Notes: generated by a model not told the origin, from the letters alone. DNA of 64,000 nucleotides from an uncultured Eubacteriales bacterium (GCA_934501435.1 CAKSTW010000001.1:62001-126000), one strand, 5' to 3'; shown: positions 31,216-40,449, numbered from the stretch's first letter. Numbers and translations are program-made.

Positions 31216-32613
31216 TTATCTGAATTCTTCAAGATATGTTTTAACGGCAAGGTACATATTGTATATATCCGTCTTTGCCGCCGCTTCATACGGTGCGTGC
31301 ATCGAAAGAATGGGGACTCCCATATCGACGACCGTAATATTTTTTGCGGCTATGTATTTTGATACGGTTCCACCGCCGCCCGCGTCAATTTTTCCGAGTT
31401 CATAGAACTGATATTCAAGCTCTTTCTTATCGAAAAGATTTCGAAGTTCGGCCATAAATTTCGGGTCGGCTTCCGATGCGTTCGATTTTCCGCCTGCGCC
31501 CGAATATTTGTAAAGAGCAAAACCGCAGTTAATGTCCGCGCTGTTGCCTTTATCATATACGCCCGAGTATGACGGGTCGTAAGCCGCCGCGACGTCTGCG
31601 GAAAGAGCGGTGGAATTTTCAAACATCAAATATTTGTTTTTGCCCGCATTTTCAGCCGTTGCGGAAAGAATATCGTACCAGAAATTGCCCTGCATACCCG
31701 TAATTCCTACGCTGCCTATCTCTTCTTTATCCGCAAGAAGAACGACGGAAGTCCTTTCGGGAACGGTTTCTTCAAAAAGCGCGGAAACAGCGGGGTAACA
31801 GCAAATTCTGTCGTCATGTCCCGCGGAAGCAATAAGCGAACGGTCAAAGCCTACGTCTCTCGGTTCGTAGTTCGGAACAAACGAAAGTTCGGCGGAAAAA
31901 AGATCTTCTTCGGTAATCCCGTATTTTTCATTGAGAAGTTTCATTGCGAAATATCGCGGGCTGTCTTCTCCGTCAGTCTTCTTATCGTCATTTTCCGTTT
32001 TTTTGTTATGACGGGTTCCGATAATGACTTTTAGGTCTTCGCCCGAAATTCCGCTGTACAGAGACTTGCTCTCCTGTTCTCTTGCAAGGTGGGGGAGAAG
32101 GTCTGAAATATAGAAAACAGGGTCGGATCTGTCTTTGCCGACAACGATATCGACCGCAGTTCCGTCTTTTTTATAGACTCTTCCGCAGAGAATAAGAGGA
32201 ATAGTGACCCACTGATATTTCTTTATACCGCCGTAATAGTGTGTTTTGAAATAGGCAATTCCGCTGTCGTCGAAAAGGGGAGAGGGCTTGAGGTCAAGTC
32301 TCGGACAGTCGATATGCGCCGCAACCATATTGAAACCGTTTTCGAGATCGTCTTTACCGACGGAAACAAGAAGCATTGAGCGCTCTTTCTGAATATGATA
32401 AAATTTGTCGCCCGCAACGTATGTTTTTTTGAAATCGAACGGGAGATAGCCTTTTTCCTCCGCCTCTTTTTTTACAGCCTCAATTCCGGGGCGTTCGATA
32501 TAACTGCTGTCAAGAAACGCCTTATATCCCTCGCAGTAATCGTACGCCTTATTTATGAAAGCGTCGTCTTTTTCTTCGAATGTATTCTTCTTTTTGTAAA
32601 GCAAGTCGCTCAT
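31216..32613 (-). CDS. M18 family aminopeptidase (aspartyl aminopeptidase type)
   Basis: A 465-residue cytosolic zinc aminopeptidase that removes N-terminal, usually acidic, residues. Metal and catalytic regions are visible: AAHIDCPRLDLKP (about residues 98-110), AGHDDRICCYPAVSAL, the ADKEEIGS box with the catalytic Glu, and the C-terminal LSMHAPYE histidine. The length is normal for the M18 group of Clostridia. It is the last gene of a minus-strand operon and overlaps the Sua5-CoaE fusion gene by 4 nt. Confidence 0.92.
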   Translation of the reverse strand: MSDLLYKKKNTFEEKDDAFINKAYDYCEGYKAFLDSSYIERPGIEAVKKEAEEKGYLPFDFKKTYVAGDKFYHIQKERSMLLVSVGKDDLENGFNMVAAHIDCPRLDLKPSPLFDDSGIAYFKTHYYGGIKKYQWVTIPLILCGRVYKKDGTAVDIVVGKDRSDPVFYISDLLPHLAREQESKSLYSGISGEDLKVIIGTRHNKKTENDDKKTDGEDSPRYFAMKLLNEKYGITEEDLFSAELSFVPNYEPRDVGFDRSLIASAGHDDRICCYPAVSALFEETVPERTSVVLLADKEEIGSVGITGMQGNFWYDILSATAENAGKNKYLMFENSTALSADVAAAYDPSYSGVYDKGNSADINCGFALYKYSGAGGKSNASEADPKFMAELRNLFDKKELEYQFYELGKIDAGGGGTVSKYIAAKNITVVDMGVPILSMHAPYEAAAKTDIYNMYLAVKTYLEEFR

Positions 32614-34250
32614 ACCGACTCCTCCTGTCTGTTTTTTATATATTCTTTTACCGTTTCCGCAAGTTCTTTAATATCGTGACTTCCGTCATTGACGATATTG
32701 ATATCGGAATTCTTAATATAGTCGCTGTCGGAAAGTTGAACGGAAAAACGCTCGTTTATCATATTTTCCGAAATTCCGTCCCGTGACGATATCCTTTTTT
32801 TGCGGATATTTTCGGGGGCAAGGACCGAGACCGTCAGATCGGTAATTTTATTTACGCCCGCCTCGATTATCGCTGCGCCGTCAACGAGAACGGGGATACG
32901 GCAAGCTGTCTTTTCGGCAATTATCTTTTTCACCGATTCGGTTACTGCCGGGTGCATTATTCTGTTCAGTTTCTTTGTATTTTCTTCCGAGGAAAATGCA
33001 ATTTCGGCAAGCGCCTTTCTTGAAATTACGCCGTCGGAGAGAATACCCTTTCCGAAGACTTTTATAAGTTCATTTCCTTTTGCCGGCAGTATTTCCGCCG
33101 CGATCTTATCCGTATCTATATGATAAAAACCGCATTTTTCGAGTTCTTTGCAGACGGAACTTTTACCCGCGCCCGACGGTCCCGTAACGGAGACCGAAAC
33201 CGGTGGGATATCCGCGTCGAAAACGGAAAAACCGCAGGCTCTGATAAGCCTGTTGTAGACTGCTAGATATACTCCGTCGCTTTCTTTCGGAATTTCCGCG
33301 AAAATAATGTCTGCGCCTTTTTTATCAAGGTCACGGAGCGCGGAAAAGAGGTTTCTTGCGAGACTTTCGGGAGAGGACTCTTTACCGTATGAAATACGGA
33401 TAACGCTGTCCGAAAGGGACTTATTGTCGTCTTCGAATATCAGAGCCGCGACCTTTTCTCTTCTTGCTCTTGCATTTATATAAGCAAAAATATTGTTTTT
33501 TGTTCCGGAAATACCGACTGTACGCGTTTTAGGAGAATAGTGACGGTGTTTCATTCCCGGCGAAAGCGCCTTTTCTCCCTCTTTCATTTCCGAAAGAACG
33601 GCTTTTGCTATCGTAATATCCGGAAGATATTCGCGTAACATTTCGAAAGTGATAACTCCCGGCCGCAAAAGAACGGGCGTCTGTCCCGCAAGCAGGACTA
33701 TCGTCGATTCAACGCCTTTTTCACATTCTCCGCCGTCTATAATTCCCGCGAGTGCTTCCGTGCCGTCTTCAAGCGTTCTGCCGCTGTAATCGTCAAGAAC
33801 GTGTTCCGCTTTTGTCGGACTCGGTTTCCCGGAAAGGTTTGCCGACGGTGCGGCGAGCGGAATTCCGGCTCTTCTTATAATTTCGCGGGTAATATCCTTG
33901 TCGGGCATACGGATAGCAACCGTATCAAGCCCTGCCGTAACGGTATCGGGAATACAATTCTTTTTTTTGAGGATCATCGTAAGCGGTCCGGGCCAAAAAG
34001 CCTTTGCAAGCCGATATGCGTCGTCTGTCATTTCCGCGTACTTTTCGGCGTCTTCGGCGTCCGCTATATGAACGATAAGGGGATTGTCCGAGGGGCGTCC
34101 CTTTGCTCTGTAAATTGAAGAACAGGCGGCTGCCGACAGCGCGTTTGCCGCAAGCCCGTACACAGTCTCGGTAGGGAGCGCGACAAGTTTGCCGTCAAGG
34201 AGCGCGCTGACTGCTTTATCTATGGATTTTTCATCGTTTCCTATAAACAT
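32610..34250 (-). CDS. Fusion of L-threonylcarbamoyladenylate synthase (Sua5) and dephospho-CoA kinase (CoaE)
   Basis: A 546-residue two-enzyme protein. Residues 1-200 are a YrdC/TsaC domain (LPTETVYGLAANA, KGRPSDNPL, AAPSANLSGKPSPT), which makes TC-AMP for tRNA t6A37. Residues about 225-330 match the Sua5 C-terminal domain (SPGMKHRHYSPK). From about 345 a CoaE domain starts with VTGPSGAGKSSV, then HIDTDKIAAEI and MHPAVTESV, the last step of CoA synthesis. The CoaE P-loop differs from the usual GLTGGIGSGKS. No stop or frameshift lies between the parts, so it is one chain. It overlaps the Nudix gene by 20 nt and the M18 gene by 4 nt. Confidence 0.9.
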   Translation of the reverse strand: MFIGNDEKSIDKAVSALLDGKLVALPTETVYGLAANALSAAACSSIYRAKGRPSDNPLIVHIADAEDAEKYAEMTDDAYRLAKAFWPGPLTMILKKKNCIPDTVTAGLDTVAIRMPDKDITREIIRRAGIPLAAPSANLSGKPSPTKAEHVLDDYSGRTLEDGTEALAGIIDGGECEKGVESTIVLLAGQTPVLLRPGVITFEMLREYLPDITIAKAVLSEMKEGEKALSPGMKHRHYSPKTRTVGISGTKNNIFAYINARARREKVAALIFEDDNKSLSDSVIRISYGKESSPESLARNLFSALRDLDKKGADIIFAEIPKESDGVYLAVYNRLIRACGFSVFDADIPPVSVSVTGPSGAGKSSVCKELEKCGFYHIDTDKIAAEILPAKGNELIKVFGKGILSDGVISRKALAEIAFSSEENTKKLNRIMHPAVTESVKKIIAEKTACRIPVLVDGAAIIEAGVNKITDLTVSVLAPENIRKKRISSRDGISENMINERFSVQLSDSDYIKNSDINIVNDGSHDIKELAETVKEYIKNRQEESV

Positions 34251-35439
34251 CGGTTGCCTCTGTTTTTGTACGGTTTATATATTGATTTGCGCTTCTTAAA
34301 ATACGTTTTTCGTTGGGGTAGCTGAGAAGTTTTACTGCCTCGTCAAAAGGAACGAAACTGTAATCGAGAATTTCTTCTTCGGGAACTTTTATATCACCGC
34401 CGACGATCTCCGCAACATAATATACCGCCTGTTTTTTTATGAAAAAACTTACCGTATAATTATATGATATTCTGAAATTTTTGTCTATAACGACTTTTAC
34501 GTTCGTTTCTTCGAAAATTTCCCTTGCTGCGGTGTCAAGTTCGGTCTCGTCCATTTCGACGTGACCTTTTGGAAAACCGATATTTTTCGAACGGTTTTTT
34601 ATCAGCAGATAATAAACTCCCCGGGGAGTTTTCTTATATACGACAGCACCGCAGGACTTCTCGTAAAGACAGGTCATTTTCGGTTCGGAGTTTTCGGAAA
34701 TTGCCAGAAGCGCTTTTCTTATGTCCGGTTCATAGTAAATCTTATTGAGGGGAGCGGCGACAAATGCAAATCCGCCGTCCTCGTATATAACCGAAATTAT
34801 TTTACCCGAAAAACGTTTTATCGGTTTTTTTACGCCCATAACGTAGGTTTTGACCGGGGCTCCGAATATCCGTCTGTCCGATTTTCCGATATTCAGGTCG
34901 TAACTTGAATCCCTATACCTGTAAAACAGCTCGGAATTGTCTTTTATTTCGCTTACGTTTACTTTCTTTCCGAGAAAACGCCATGCGACAAAACCGTTGA
35001 ATTCCCGTTCGATATAATTAAACTTTTCTTTTTCATATTCCGTAAGACTGTCGCAGGTCTGATGAAGTCTGCTTTTGAGATAGAGATATTTTTTGCATTG
35101 TTTTTCGCTCAACATGGTATATTCCGAAAAGTCGGTAAGCAGATAATAAAGCCTGTCGTTCTTTTCCGTAACGAATACCGTGGATATTTTTCCGTCTTTC
35201 TCCGAAGTAAACGTTTGTTTACCGCATAAAGAATAACCGTTGTTCAGAAGCTCTGTTATTACGTCCTTTTCGTCTTTTTTATCGCAGACAACGACATGAT
35301 CGGCATAGTTGTTTTTTGCCGCGCCGCCCGCGATTGTAAGAATTTCTCTGCATTTTGAGCCGAGAAATCTTTTAATAATTCGTTTTTCGGACTCGGCGGT
35401 CTTATTCCTCAATTCCGGAGTCCGTAATTCCTGTTTCAA
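34231..35439 (-). CDS. Nudix hydrolase with a large uncharacterised N-terminal region
   Basis: A 402-residue protein. Residues about 255-390 form a Nudix domain with the box GHVEMDETELDTAAREIFEETNV (Asn where Gly is usual near the end). It resembles the diadenosine-polyphosphate type because FPKGHVE precedes the box. The first 250 residues have no motif I recognise. The open frame extends to 35511, but that ATG lies inside the -35 box of a strong promoter, so the real start must be downstream. TTG 35439 follows an AAGGAAGG ribosome site. It leads the Nudix/Sua5-CoaE/M18 operon and is divergent from birA. Confidence 0.82.
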   Translation of the reverse strand: MKQELRTPELRNKTAESEKRIIKRFLGSKCREILTIAGGAAKNNYADHVVVCDKKDEKDVITELLNNGYSLCGKQTFTSEKDGKISTVFVTEKNDRLYYLLTDFSEYTMLSEKQCKKYLYLKSRLHQTCDSLTEYEKEKFNYIEREFNGFVAWRFLGKKVNVSEIKDNSELFYRYRDSSYDLNIGKSDRRIFGAPVKTYVMGVKKPIKRFSGKIISVIYEDGGFAFVAAPLNKIYYEPDIRKALLAISENSEPKMTCLYEKSCGAVVYKKTPRGVYYLLIKNRSKNIGFPKGHVEMDETELDTAAREIFEETNVKVVIDKNFRISYNYTVSFFIKKQAVYYVAEIVGGDIKVPEEEILDYSFVPFDEAVKLLSYPNEKRILRSANQYINRTKTEATDVYRKR

Positions 35440-35482
35440 GCCGTCACCGCCTTCCTTTGGCTCTGTTGGATATATCAAATAT

Positions 35483-35511
35483 ATGATACCAAAAAGCGTT
35501 TGTAAAGTCAA
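35483..35511 (-). promoter_or_regulatory. Promoter of the Nudix/Sua5-CoaE/M18 operon
   Basis: On the minus strand TTGACT (35506-35511) and TATCAT (35483-35488) are 17 nt apart. Transcription would begin near 35476, which rules out starts upstream of that point. Confidence 0.75.
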
Positions 35512-35610
35512 TATTTCAGTGAAAAAGTCGATTTAATGTAAATTTTATTTTGTAACATTTATGTTGAAGTTATAACACCGTAAAGTAATATATTTTATTT
35601 ATACTCTATA

Positions 35611-35640
35611 TGTCACCAAAACAATTTCGCAAAGGTGACA
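35611..35640 (+). promoter_or_regulatory. Probable BirA operator upstream of birA-bioY
   Basis: A perfect 7-bp inverted repeat, TGTCACC (35611-35617) and GGTGACA (35634-35640), with a 16-nt spacer. BirA operators have this layout, two half-sites 14-16 nt apart with a (T)TGTnnACC-like left half. It ends 14 nt before the birA start. A weak promoter (TTGAAG 35564-35569 with TAATAT 35586-35591) lies upstream. Biotin-dependent autorepression is inferred. Confidence 0.65.
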
Positions 35641-35654
35641 ATGGGGGGCGTAAA

Positions 35655-36620
35655 ATGAAAGATGAGAAACTGATATGCCTGCTTCTTTCCGAAGACAGAT
35701 ATGTTTCGGGCGAAAAAATCGCGAAAGAAACGGGAGTTACACGTAATTGCGTATGGAAAAAGATAAAAGAACTCAAAAATGAAGGCTTTGATATTGTTTC
35801 AGTTCCGAACAAAGGCTATCTTCTCAAAAATTCGGGCAACAACTTTTCCGCGGCGATAATAAAAAGCAAACTTAATAAGGATATCGACGTAGAATGTGTA
35901 AAAACCGCAGGCTCGACAAATAACGTCCTGAAAAGCGAAGCGGCATCGGCTTCGGAAAAAAGAGAAAAAGTCCTTATCGCAGACAGTCAGACGGCAGGGA
36001 AGGGAAGGCTCGGAAAAAGTTTCTGGTCGCCCGAAGCAACGGGAATGTATATGAGTATTCTCTTATATCCCGAGTTCAAAGCGACAGAAGCATATCTGAT
36101 AACGGCTGCGGCTGCAGTTGCCGTATGCCGCGCGGTTGAAAAGATCTGCCCCGACTTCTGTCCGAAAATAAAATGGGTAAACGATGTCTATGTAAACTCA
36201 AAAAAAGTTTGCGGTATACTGACCGAGGGCGCTACCGACTTTGAAAGCGGCGGACTTGAATACGCGGTCGTGGGAATAGGCGTGAACCTTTTCACTCCCG
36301 AAGAAAAATTTCCGACAGAACTGAAGGAGATTGCCGGAAGCATTTTTGAAAAAGCGCCGTCTCCCGAAACAAGGAATGAATTTGCCGCGGCGGTGATAAA
36401 CGAATTTTTTGCAGTATATGAAAACGGCGGCGGATTCATGAACGAATATAAAGAACGTTCTCTTCTGACGGGAAAAAGAGTGACTTCGGCTTTGGGCGGA
36501 GGAACAGTCATGGAGATCACAGACAGAGCGGAACTCGTACTTCGTCTCGACAACGGAGAGATCAAAAAGATTTCCGCGGGCGAAATAAGTGTAAAGGAAG
36601 ATAAAAACAATGAAAAATAA
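35655..36620 (+). CDS. birA: Bifunctional biotin-[acetyl-CoA-carboxylase] ligase / biotin operon repressor
   Basis: A 321-residue group II BirA. The N-terminal winged helix (residues about 1-65, with GEKIAKETGVTRNCVWKKIKEL) binds DNA. The ligase core has DSQTAGKGRLGKSFWSP for biotinyl-AMP and KWVNDVYVNSKKVCGIL, followed by a C-terminal SH3-like domain. It attaches biotin to carboxylases and decarboxylases. The open frame begins at 35610, but ATG 35655 follows a GGGGGGCG ribosome site and gives the normal N-terminus. It overlaps bioY by 11 nt. Confidence 0.95.
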   Translation: MKDEKLICLLLSEDRYVSGEKIAKETGVTRNCVWKKIKELKNEGFDIVSVPNKGYLLKNSGNNFSAAIIKSKLNKDIDVECVKTAGSTNNVLKSEAASASEKREKVLIADSQTAGKGRLGKSFWSPEATGMYMSILLYPEFKATEAYLITAAAAVAVCRAVEKICPDFCPKIKWVNDVYVNSKKVCGILTEGATDFESGGLEYAVVGIGVNLFTPEEKFPTELKEIAGSIFEKAPSPETRNEFAAAVINEFFAVYENGGGFMNEYKERSLLTGKRVTSALGGGTVMEITDRAELVLRLDNGEIKKISAGEISVKEDKNNEK

Positions 36621-37137
36621 AACGTACAACATGGTTTCCTGCGGCGTCATGACCGCGCTTATAGCAGTCCTTTCTCTGATCTCAATTCCTCTTCCGTCGG
36701 GGGTCCCGATAACGCTGCAGACTTTCGTTATTGCTCTTGCCGGTTTTTTTCTCGGAAGCGGTTTTTCCGCTGTCAGCGTTGCGGCATATATTGTCATCGG
36801 CGCGATAGGGCTTCCCGTATTTTCGGGTCTCAAAGGCGGTCTTTCGGTTCTTACGGGATATACGGGCGGCTTTATTTTCGGATTTATTCTTCTCGCTGCG
36901 CTGTGTGGACTCAAAAGAGACAAACTTTGGCTCAACCTCATATTTGCGGTCATCGGGCTTGGGCTGTGTCATCTCTGCGGAACTTTACAGTATATGTTTC
37001 TTGCAAATATGGAATTTATCCCCGCGTTTTTGCTTGTCTCATCTCCGTATCTGCTTAAAGATATTATTTCGATCGGAATTGCAAAATGGGTTGCTGTAAT
37101 GATGCTAAAGGCGACCGATAAAATCAAAAAATCCTGA
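36610..37137 (+). CDS. bioY: Biotin transporter BioY (ECF S component)
   Basis: A 175-residue protein with six hydrophobic segments and the BioY signature PSGVPITLQTFVIALAGFFLG near the N-terminus, then GAIGLPVFSGLKGGLSVLTGYTGGFIFGF. It captures biotin for an ECF-type importer, working with shared energising subunits not in this window. Coupling to birA and the upstream operator imply biotin-controlled expression. No biotin synthesis gene is visible. Confidence 0.95.
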   Translation: MKNKTYNMVSCGVMTALIAVLSLISIPLPSGVPITLQTFVIALAGFFLGSGFSAVSVAAYIVIGAIGLPVFSGLKGGLSVLTGYTGGFIFGFILLAALCGLKRDKLWLNLIFAVIGLGLCHLCGTLQYMFLANMEFIPAFLLVSSPYLLKDIISIGIAKWVAVMMLKATDKIKKS

Positions 37138-37154
37138 GAAACTCAGGATTTTTT
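37127..37154. terminator. Bidirectional terminator between bioY and engB
   Basis: A 12-bp stem (37127-37138 with 37142-37153) rich in A/T at the base, giving a T-run on either strand. Its left arm contains the bioY stop codon. Confidence 0.8.
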
Positions 37155-37155
37155 C

Positions 37156-37755
37156 TTATATTTTGTCGTTATCGCGCGGCAGATCCTCAACAGAGTCTTC
37201 TATGATCTGCTTTACGGCGTTGACACCCGTTCCCTTTTCTGAAGAGAAGGGAATAACGTCGACCCCGAAAATTTCGGAAAACTTTTCCGCCTGCGCTTTT
37301 ACCGCAGAAGGGGAAAGTTTGTCGGCTTTTGTTGCGACCACGCAGAAAAGATAGTTTTTCGACATCAGATAATCATACATTATCATATCGTTTTCCGACG
37401 GATCGTGACGGATATCGACAAGCAGAAAAACCATTCTTATATCTCTGTCAAGGTCAAAATAATCCTCGATAAGGCTGCCCCAGTTTTTTCGTTCGGCTTT
37501 CGAGCGTTGAGCAAAACCGTAACCCGGCAGGTCAACAAGATATGCCGTTCTGTCAATTTCAAAAAAGTTGATGGATATCGTCTTTCCGGGTTTTGCGCTC
37601 GTGCGCGCAAGGGCCTTTCGGTTCAGAACTTTGTTTATCATTGAGGACTTGCCGACGTTCGATTTACCGACAAAAAGTATTTCCGGTTTCATCGCAAGGG
37701 TAAGTTCCCGGTCGTTAAACCAACTTGTTTTGAATTCTACGTTATGGAAATTCAT
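37156..37755 (-). CDS. engB: Ribosome biogenesis GTPase EngB/YsxC
   Basis: A 199-residue P-loop GTPase for assembly of the 50S subunit. Motifs in order are G1 GKSNVGKSSMI, the switch region TSAKPGKT, G3 DLPGYGFA, G4 TKAD and a G5-like SSEKG. This is the complete EngB set. The gene starts 2 nt after the lon stop and belongs to the same minus-strand operon; lon-engB neighbourhood is conserved in Bacillota. Confidence 0.97.
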   Translation of the reverse strand: MNFHNVEFKTSWFNDRELTLAMKPEILFVGKSNVGKSSMINKVLNRKALARTSAKPGKTISINFFEIDRTAYLVDLPGYGFAQRSKAERKNWGSLIEDYFDLDRDIRMVFLLVDIRHDPSENDMIMYDYLMSKNYLFCVVATKADKLSPSAVKAQAEKFSEIFGVDVIPFSSEKGTGVNAVKQIIEDSVEDLPRDNDKI

Positions 37756-37756
37756 A

Positions 37757-40147
37757 TTATAACTCCTTTAACGCTGCGGAAAGTACGTCTTTCATGGTGC
37801 CTGCGGGAATAAATTCGAGAGCCTCTTTAACTTCGCTGCCGATATCGTCGAGGTCGGAAAGATTGAGTTTCGGGAGAATTACTTTTTCGATTCCGGACTT
37901 ATAAGCCGCCATTGTTTTCTCTTTAAGTCCGCCGATGGGCAGAACATTGCCCCTCAAAGTGATTTCGCCCGTCATTGCGACTTTTCCGTTCACTTTCTTT
38001 TTCGAAAGTTCGCTTATAAGAGCCGTCGCTATTCCTATTCCCGCCGACGGACCGTCTTTAGGAACAGCGCCCTCGGGAAAATGGAAATGAATATCGCTGT
38101 TTTTATAAAAATCGGGATCTATGCCGAATTCTTCTGCGACGGAGCGGACAAAACTTATCGCGGCTTTCACCGACTCCTTCATAACGTCGCCGAGAGAGCC
38201 CGTGAGTTCGACTTTGCCCGTGCCCTTAAGAACGGAAACTTCAATCGGCAAAAGTTCTCCGCCGACGGAGGTATAGGCAAGACCGTTAACTACGCCTATC
38301 TTGTCCGACAGGTCTGTCATTTCATCGCGGAACTTCGGTGCGCCTAAAAATTCGTGCAGATTTTCGGCTGTCACGGTGACTTTTTCGGCCTTATCTTCCG
38401 TGACGAATTTTCTCGCGATTTTACGCAGGATCGCAGTTATCTTTTTCTCCAGATTTCGGACGCCCGCTTCTCTTGTATAGTGTTTTATGATTTCTTTTAT
38501 CGCACCGTCCGTAATTTCGACAAACTCCGAAGAAATGCCGTGTTTTTCAATCTGTTTCGGAACAAGATGTTCCTTCGCGATATTGAATTTCTCGGTGTCG
38601 GTATAGGACGACAGTTCGAGAATTTCCATTCTGTCATAAAGAGGCAGCGGAATTTTATCGGCGTCGTTTGCGGTCGCGATAAAGATAACGTTGCTCAGGT
38701 CAAACGGAAGATCTATGTAATGATCTTTGAAATTCTTATTCTGTTCGGGGTCAAGGACCTCAAGGAGAGCCGCCGACGGGTCGCCTTTATAGTCAGCGCC
38801 GAGTTTATCGACTTCGTCAAGCAGAATTACGGGGTTTGCGACTTTTGCATGAATAACAGCGTCCATAATGCGTCCGGGCATCGACGCAAGATAAGTTCTT
38901 CGGTGTCCGCGGATCTCGTTTTCGTCGCGAACGCCGCCGAGGGCTATTCTTTCGAATTTTCTGCCGCAGGTTTTCGCTATCGACTGAGCGACAGACGTCT
39001 TACCTGTGCCCGGAGGGCCTATAAGGCAGAGTATCTGCGCGTTTGCCTTTCCTGTAAGTTTCTTAACAGCCAGGAATTCTATAATTCTGTCTTTTACTTT
39101 TTCAAGTCCGTAATGGTCGGCGTCAAGAATTTTTGCTGCGGTCTTAAGGTCGGAGGAGTCTTCGCTGAAAACGTCCCACGGAAGAGAAAGACAGCAGTCA
39201 AGATAGGTCGATATCACGGAAAATTCCTGCGAAGCCTCCGGTAAATTCCATAATTTTTCAGCCTCGCCCTTTAATTTTTCCTTAACGTCGTCGGGAGCCT
39301 TCATCGCTGCAATTTTATCGGAGTAAAAATCGGTTGCCTCTTCGCTTGTATCGTTTATCTCTTCTTTAAGAACTCTTATCTGCTCTCTTATAAAATATTC
39401 TTTTTTTGAAGCGAATACGTTTTTCTGAATTTTATTGTTCAACTCGCCCTGATATTTTATCATTTCGAGTTCCGACTCAAGAATATCGCAAAGCCATGTC
39501 GCTCTTTTTTCAATATCGAGTTCATTGAGAATATCGAGCTTATCGTCTATGGGAATAAACGAGTTTTCGGCAATAAAGTCGCAAAGCATACCGAGATTAT
39601 CGGTCTCCGCCGCTATTTTGAGGAGTTTTTCGTCAAAATCGCCGTTATTACGGACATAATTCGAATAGAGACTTTGTAATTTATCAAAAACCGCCTCTGA
39701 AAATTTCGAAGAGTCTCTTGTAATATCAAGTTCTTTAACAGGCGAAACGGATATAAACAATGCTCCGTCTTTCAGATACGGTACGGATTTCTTCTCTGCT
39801 CGGCAAAAGCCGTCGAAAATAACGGTCGCAGGGTGCTTATCGGAGACTGATATCTGACGTATTATTCCAATAATTCCGCAGGAAGAGTCGAAATTTCCCC
39901 TTATTGCCATAAAATCTTCCGGTTTTTCATCTGAAAATTCGTAAAAAACATATCTGCCCTCATTTACGGCGTTTTCCGCAGATTTAAGCATATATTTGCT
40001 TACGGGCGTAAACTGTATCCGCATACGGGGGAAGGGGACAAAGGACTCAGCGGCAAGGTAGGGGAGGGTAATAAGCCCGTTTTCGTTGCCGTAGAAAGTC
40101 GTCAGTCTATCTATTTGTGAATAACTTTCGGAAAAAGAATTTAACAT
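37757..40147 (-). CDS. lon: ATP-dependent protease Lon (LonA type)
   Basis: A 796-residue LonA. The substrate-binding N-terminal domain (about residues 20-200, more divergent than usual) is followed by a coiled coil (about 210-300). The AAA+ module has Walker A GPPGTGKTS, Walker B ILLDEVDK and the GGVRDENEIRGHRRTY block. The protease domain has the catalytic Ser in PKDGPSAG and Lys in TLRGNVLPIGGLKEK. It degrades misfolded and regulatory proteins in the cytosol. The start has a GGAAGGAAA ribosome site. An extended -10 (TGTTATAAT, at 40183-40191 on the minus strand) may be its promoter, without a clear -35. Confidence 0.97.
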   Translation of the reverse strand: MLNSFSESYSQIDRLTTFYGNENGLITLPYLAAESFVPFPRMRIQFTPVSKYMLKSAENAVNEGRYVFYEFSDEKPEDFMAIRGNFDSSCGIIGIIRQISVSDKHPATVIFDGFCRAEKKSVPYLKDGALFISVSPVKELDITRDSSKFSEAVFDKLQSLYSNYVRNNGDFDEKLLKIAAETDNLGMLCDFIAENSFIPIDDKLDILNELDIEKRATWLCDILESELEMIKYQGELNNKIQKNVFASKKEYFIREQIRVLKEEINDTSEEATDFYSDKIAAMKAPDDVKEKLKGEAEKLWNLPEASQEFSVISTYLDCCLSLPWDVFSEDSSDLKTAAKILDADHYGLEKVKDRIIEFLAVKKLTGKANAQILCLIGPPGTGKTSVAQSIAKTCGRKFERIALGGVRDENEIRGHRRTYLASMPGRIMDAVIHAKVANPVILLDEVDKLGADYKGDPSAALLEVLDPEQNKNFKDHYIDLPFDLSNVIFIATANDADKIPLPLYDRMEILELSSYTDTEKFNIAKEHLVPKQIEKHGISSEFVEITDGAIKEIIKHYTREAGVRNLEKKITAILRKIARKFVTEDKAEKVTVTAENLHEFLGAPKFRDEMTDLSDKIGVVNGLAYTSVGGELLPIEVSVLKGTGKVELTGSLGDVMKESVKAAISFVRSVAEEFGIDPDFYKNSDIHFHFPEGAVPKDGPSAGIGIATALISELSKKKVNGKVAMTGEITLRGNVLPIGGLKEKTMAAYKSGIEKVILPKLNLSDLDDIGSEVKEALEFIPAGTMKDVLSAALKEL

Positions 40148-40287
40148 CGGAGTTTCCTTCCATAGTATAATTATTACATTACATTATAACATATAAAAGT
40201 AACATTATTTTGAAGTTTTCGGCATTATGCGTAAGTCACAAAAAAGACATATTTTGGTTTGTTTTCAAAATATTCATAAATAACCTA

Positions 40288-40316
40288 TTGAAAATATCCC
40301 CGAAATATGGTATAAT
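40288..40316 (+). promoter_or_regulatory. Promoter of tRNA-His
   Basis: TTGAAA (40288-40293), 17-nt spacer and TATAAT (40311-40316), 17 nt before the tRNA. Confidence 0.8.
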
Positions 40317-40332
40317 TATCTCCGTTAGATAC

Positions 40333-40410
<78 letters not shown>

Positions 40411-40418
40411 AAATTGAG

Positions 40419-40449
40419 ATCCTGTTGGTTTTCCGGCAGGATTTTTAAT
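40419..40449 (+). terminator. Terminator of tRNA-His
   Basis: A 10-bp stem (40419-40428 with 40433-40442, two G-T wobbles), TTTT loop, then a T-rich tail. Confidence 0.8.

Noticed and set aside
35440..35511. Upstream start at 35511 for the Nudix gene
   Set aside because: The ATG lies in the -35 box of the predicted promoter and has no ribosome site; TTG 35439 does.
38354..39244. Plus-strand open frame of 296 codons
   Set aside because: It is opposite the AAA+ domain of lon and shows no family features.
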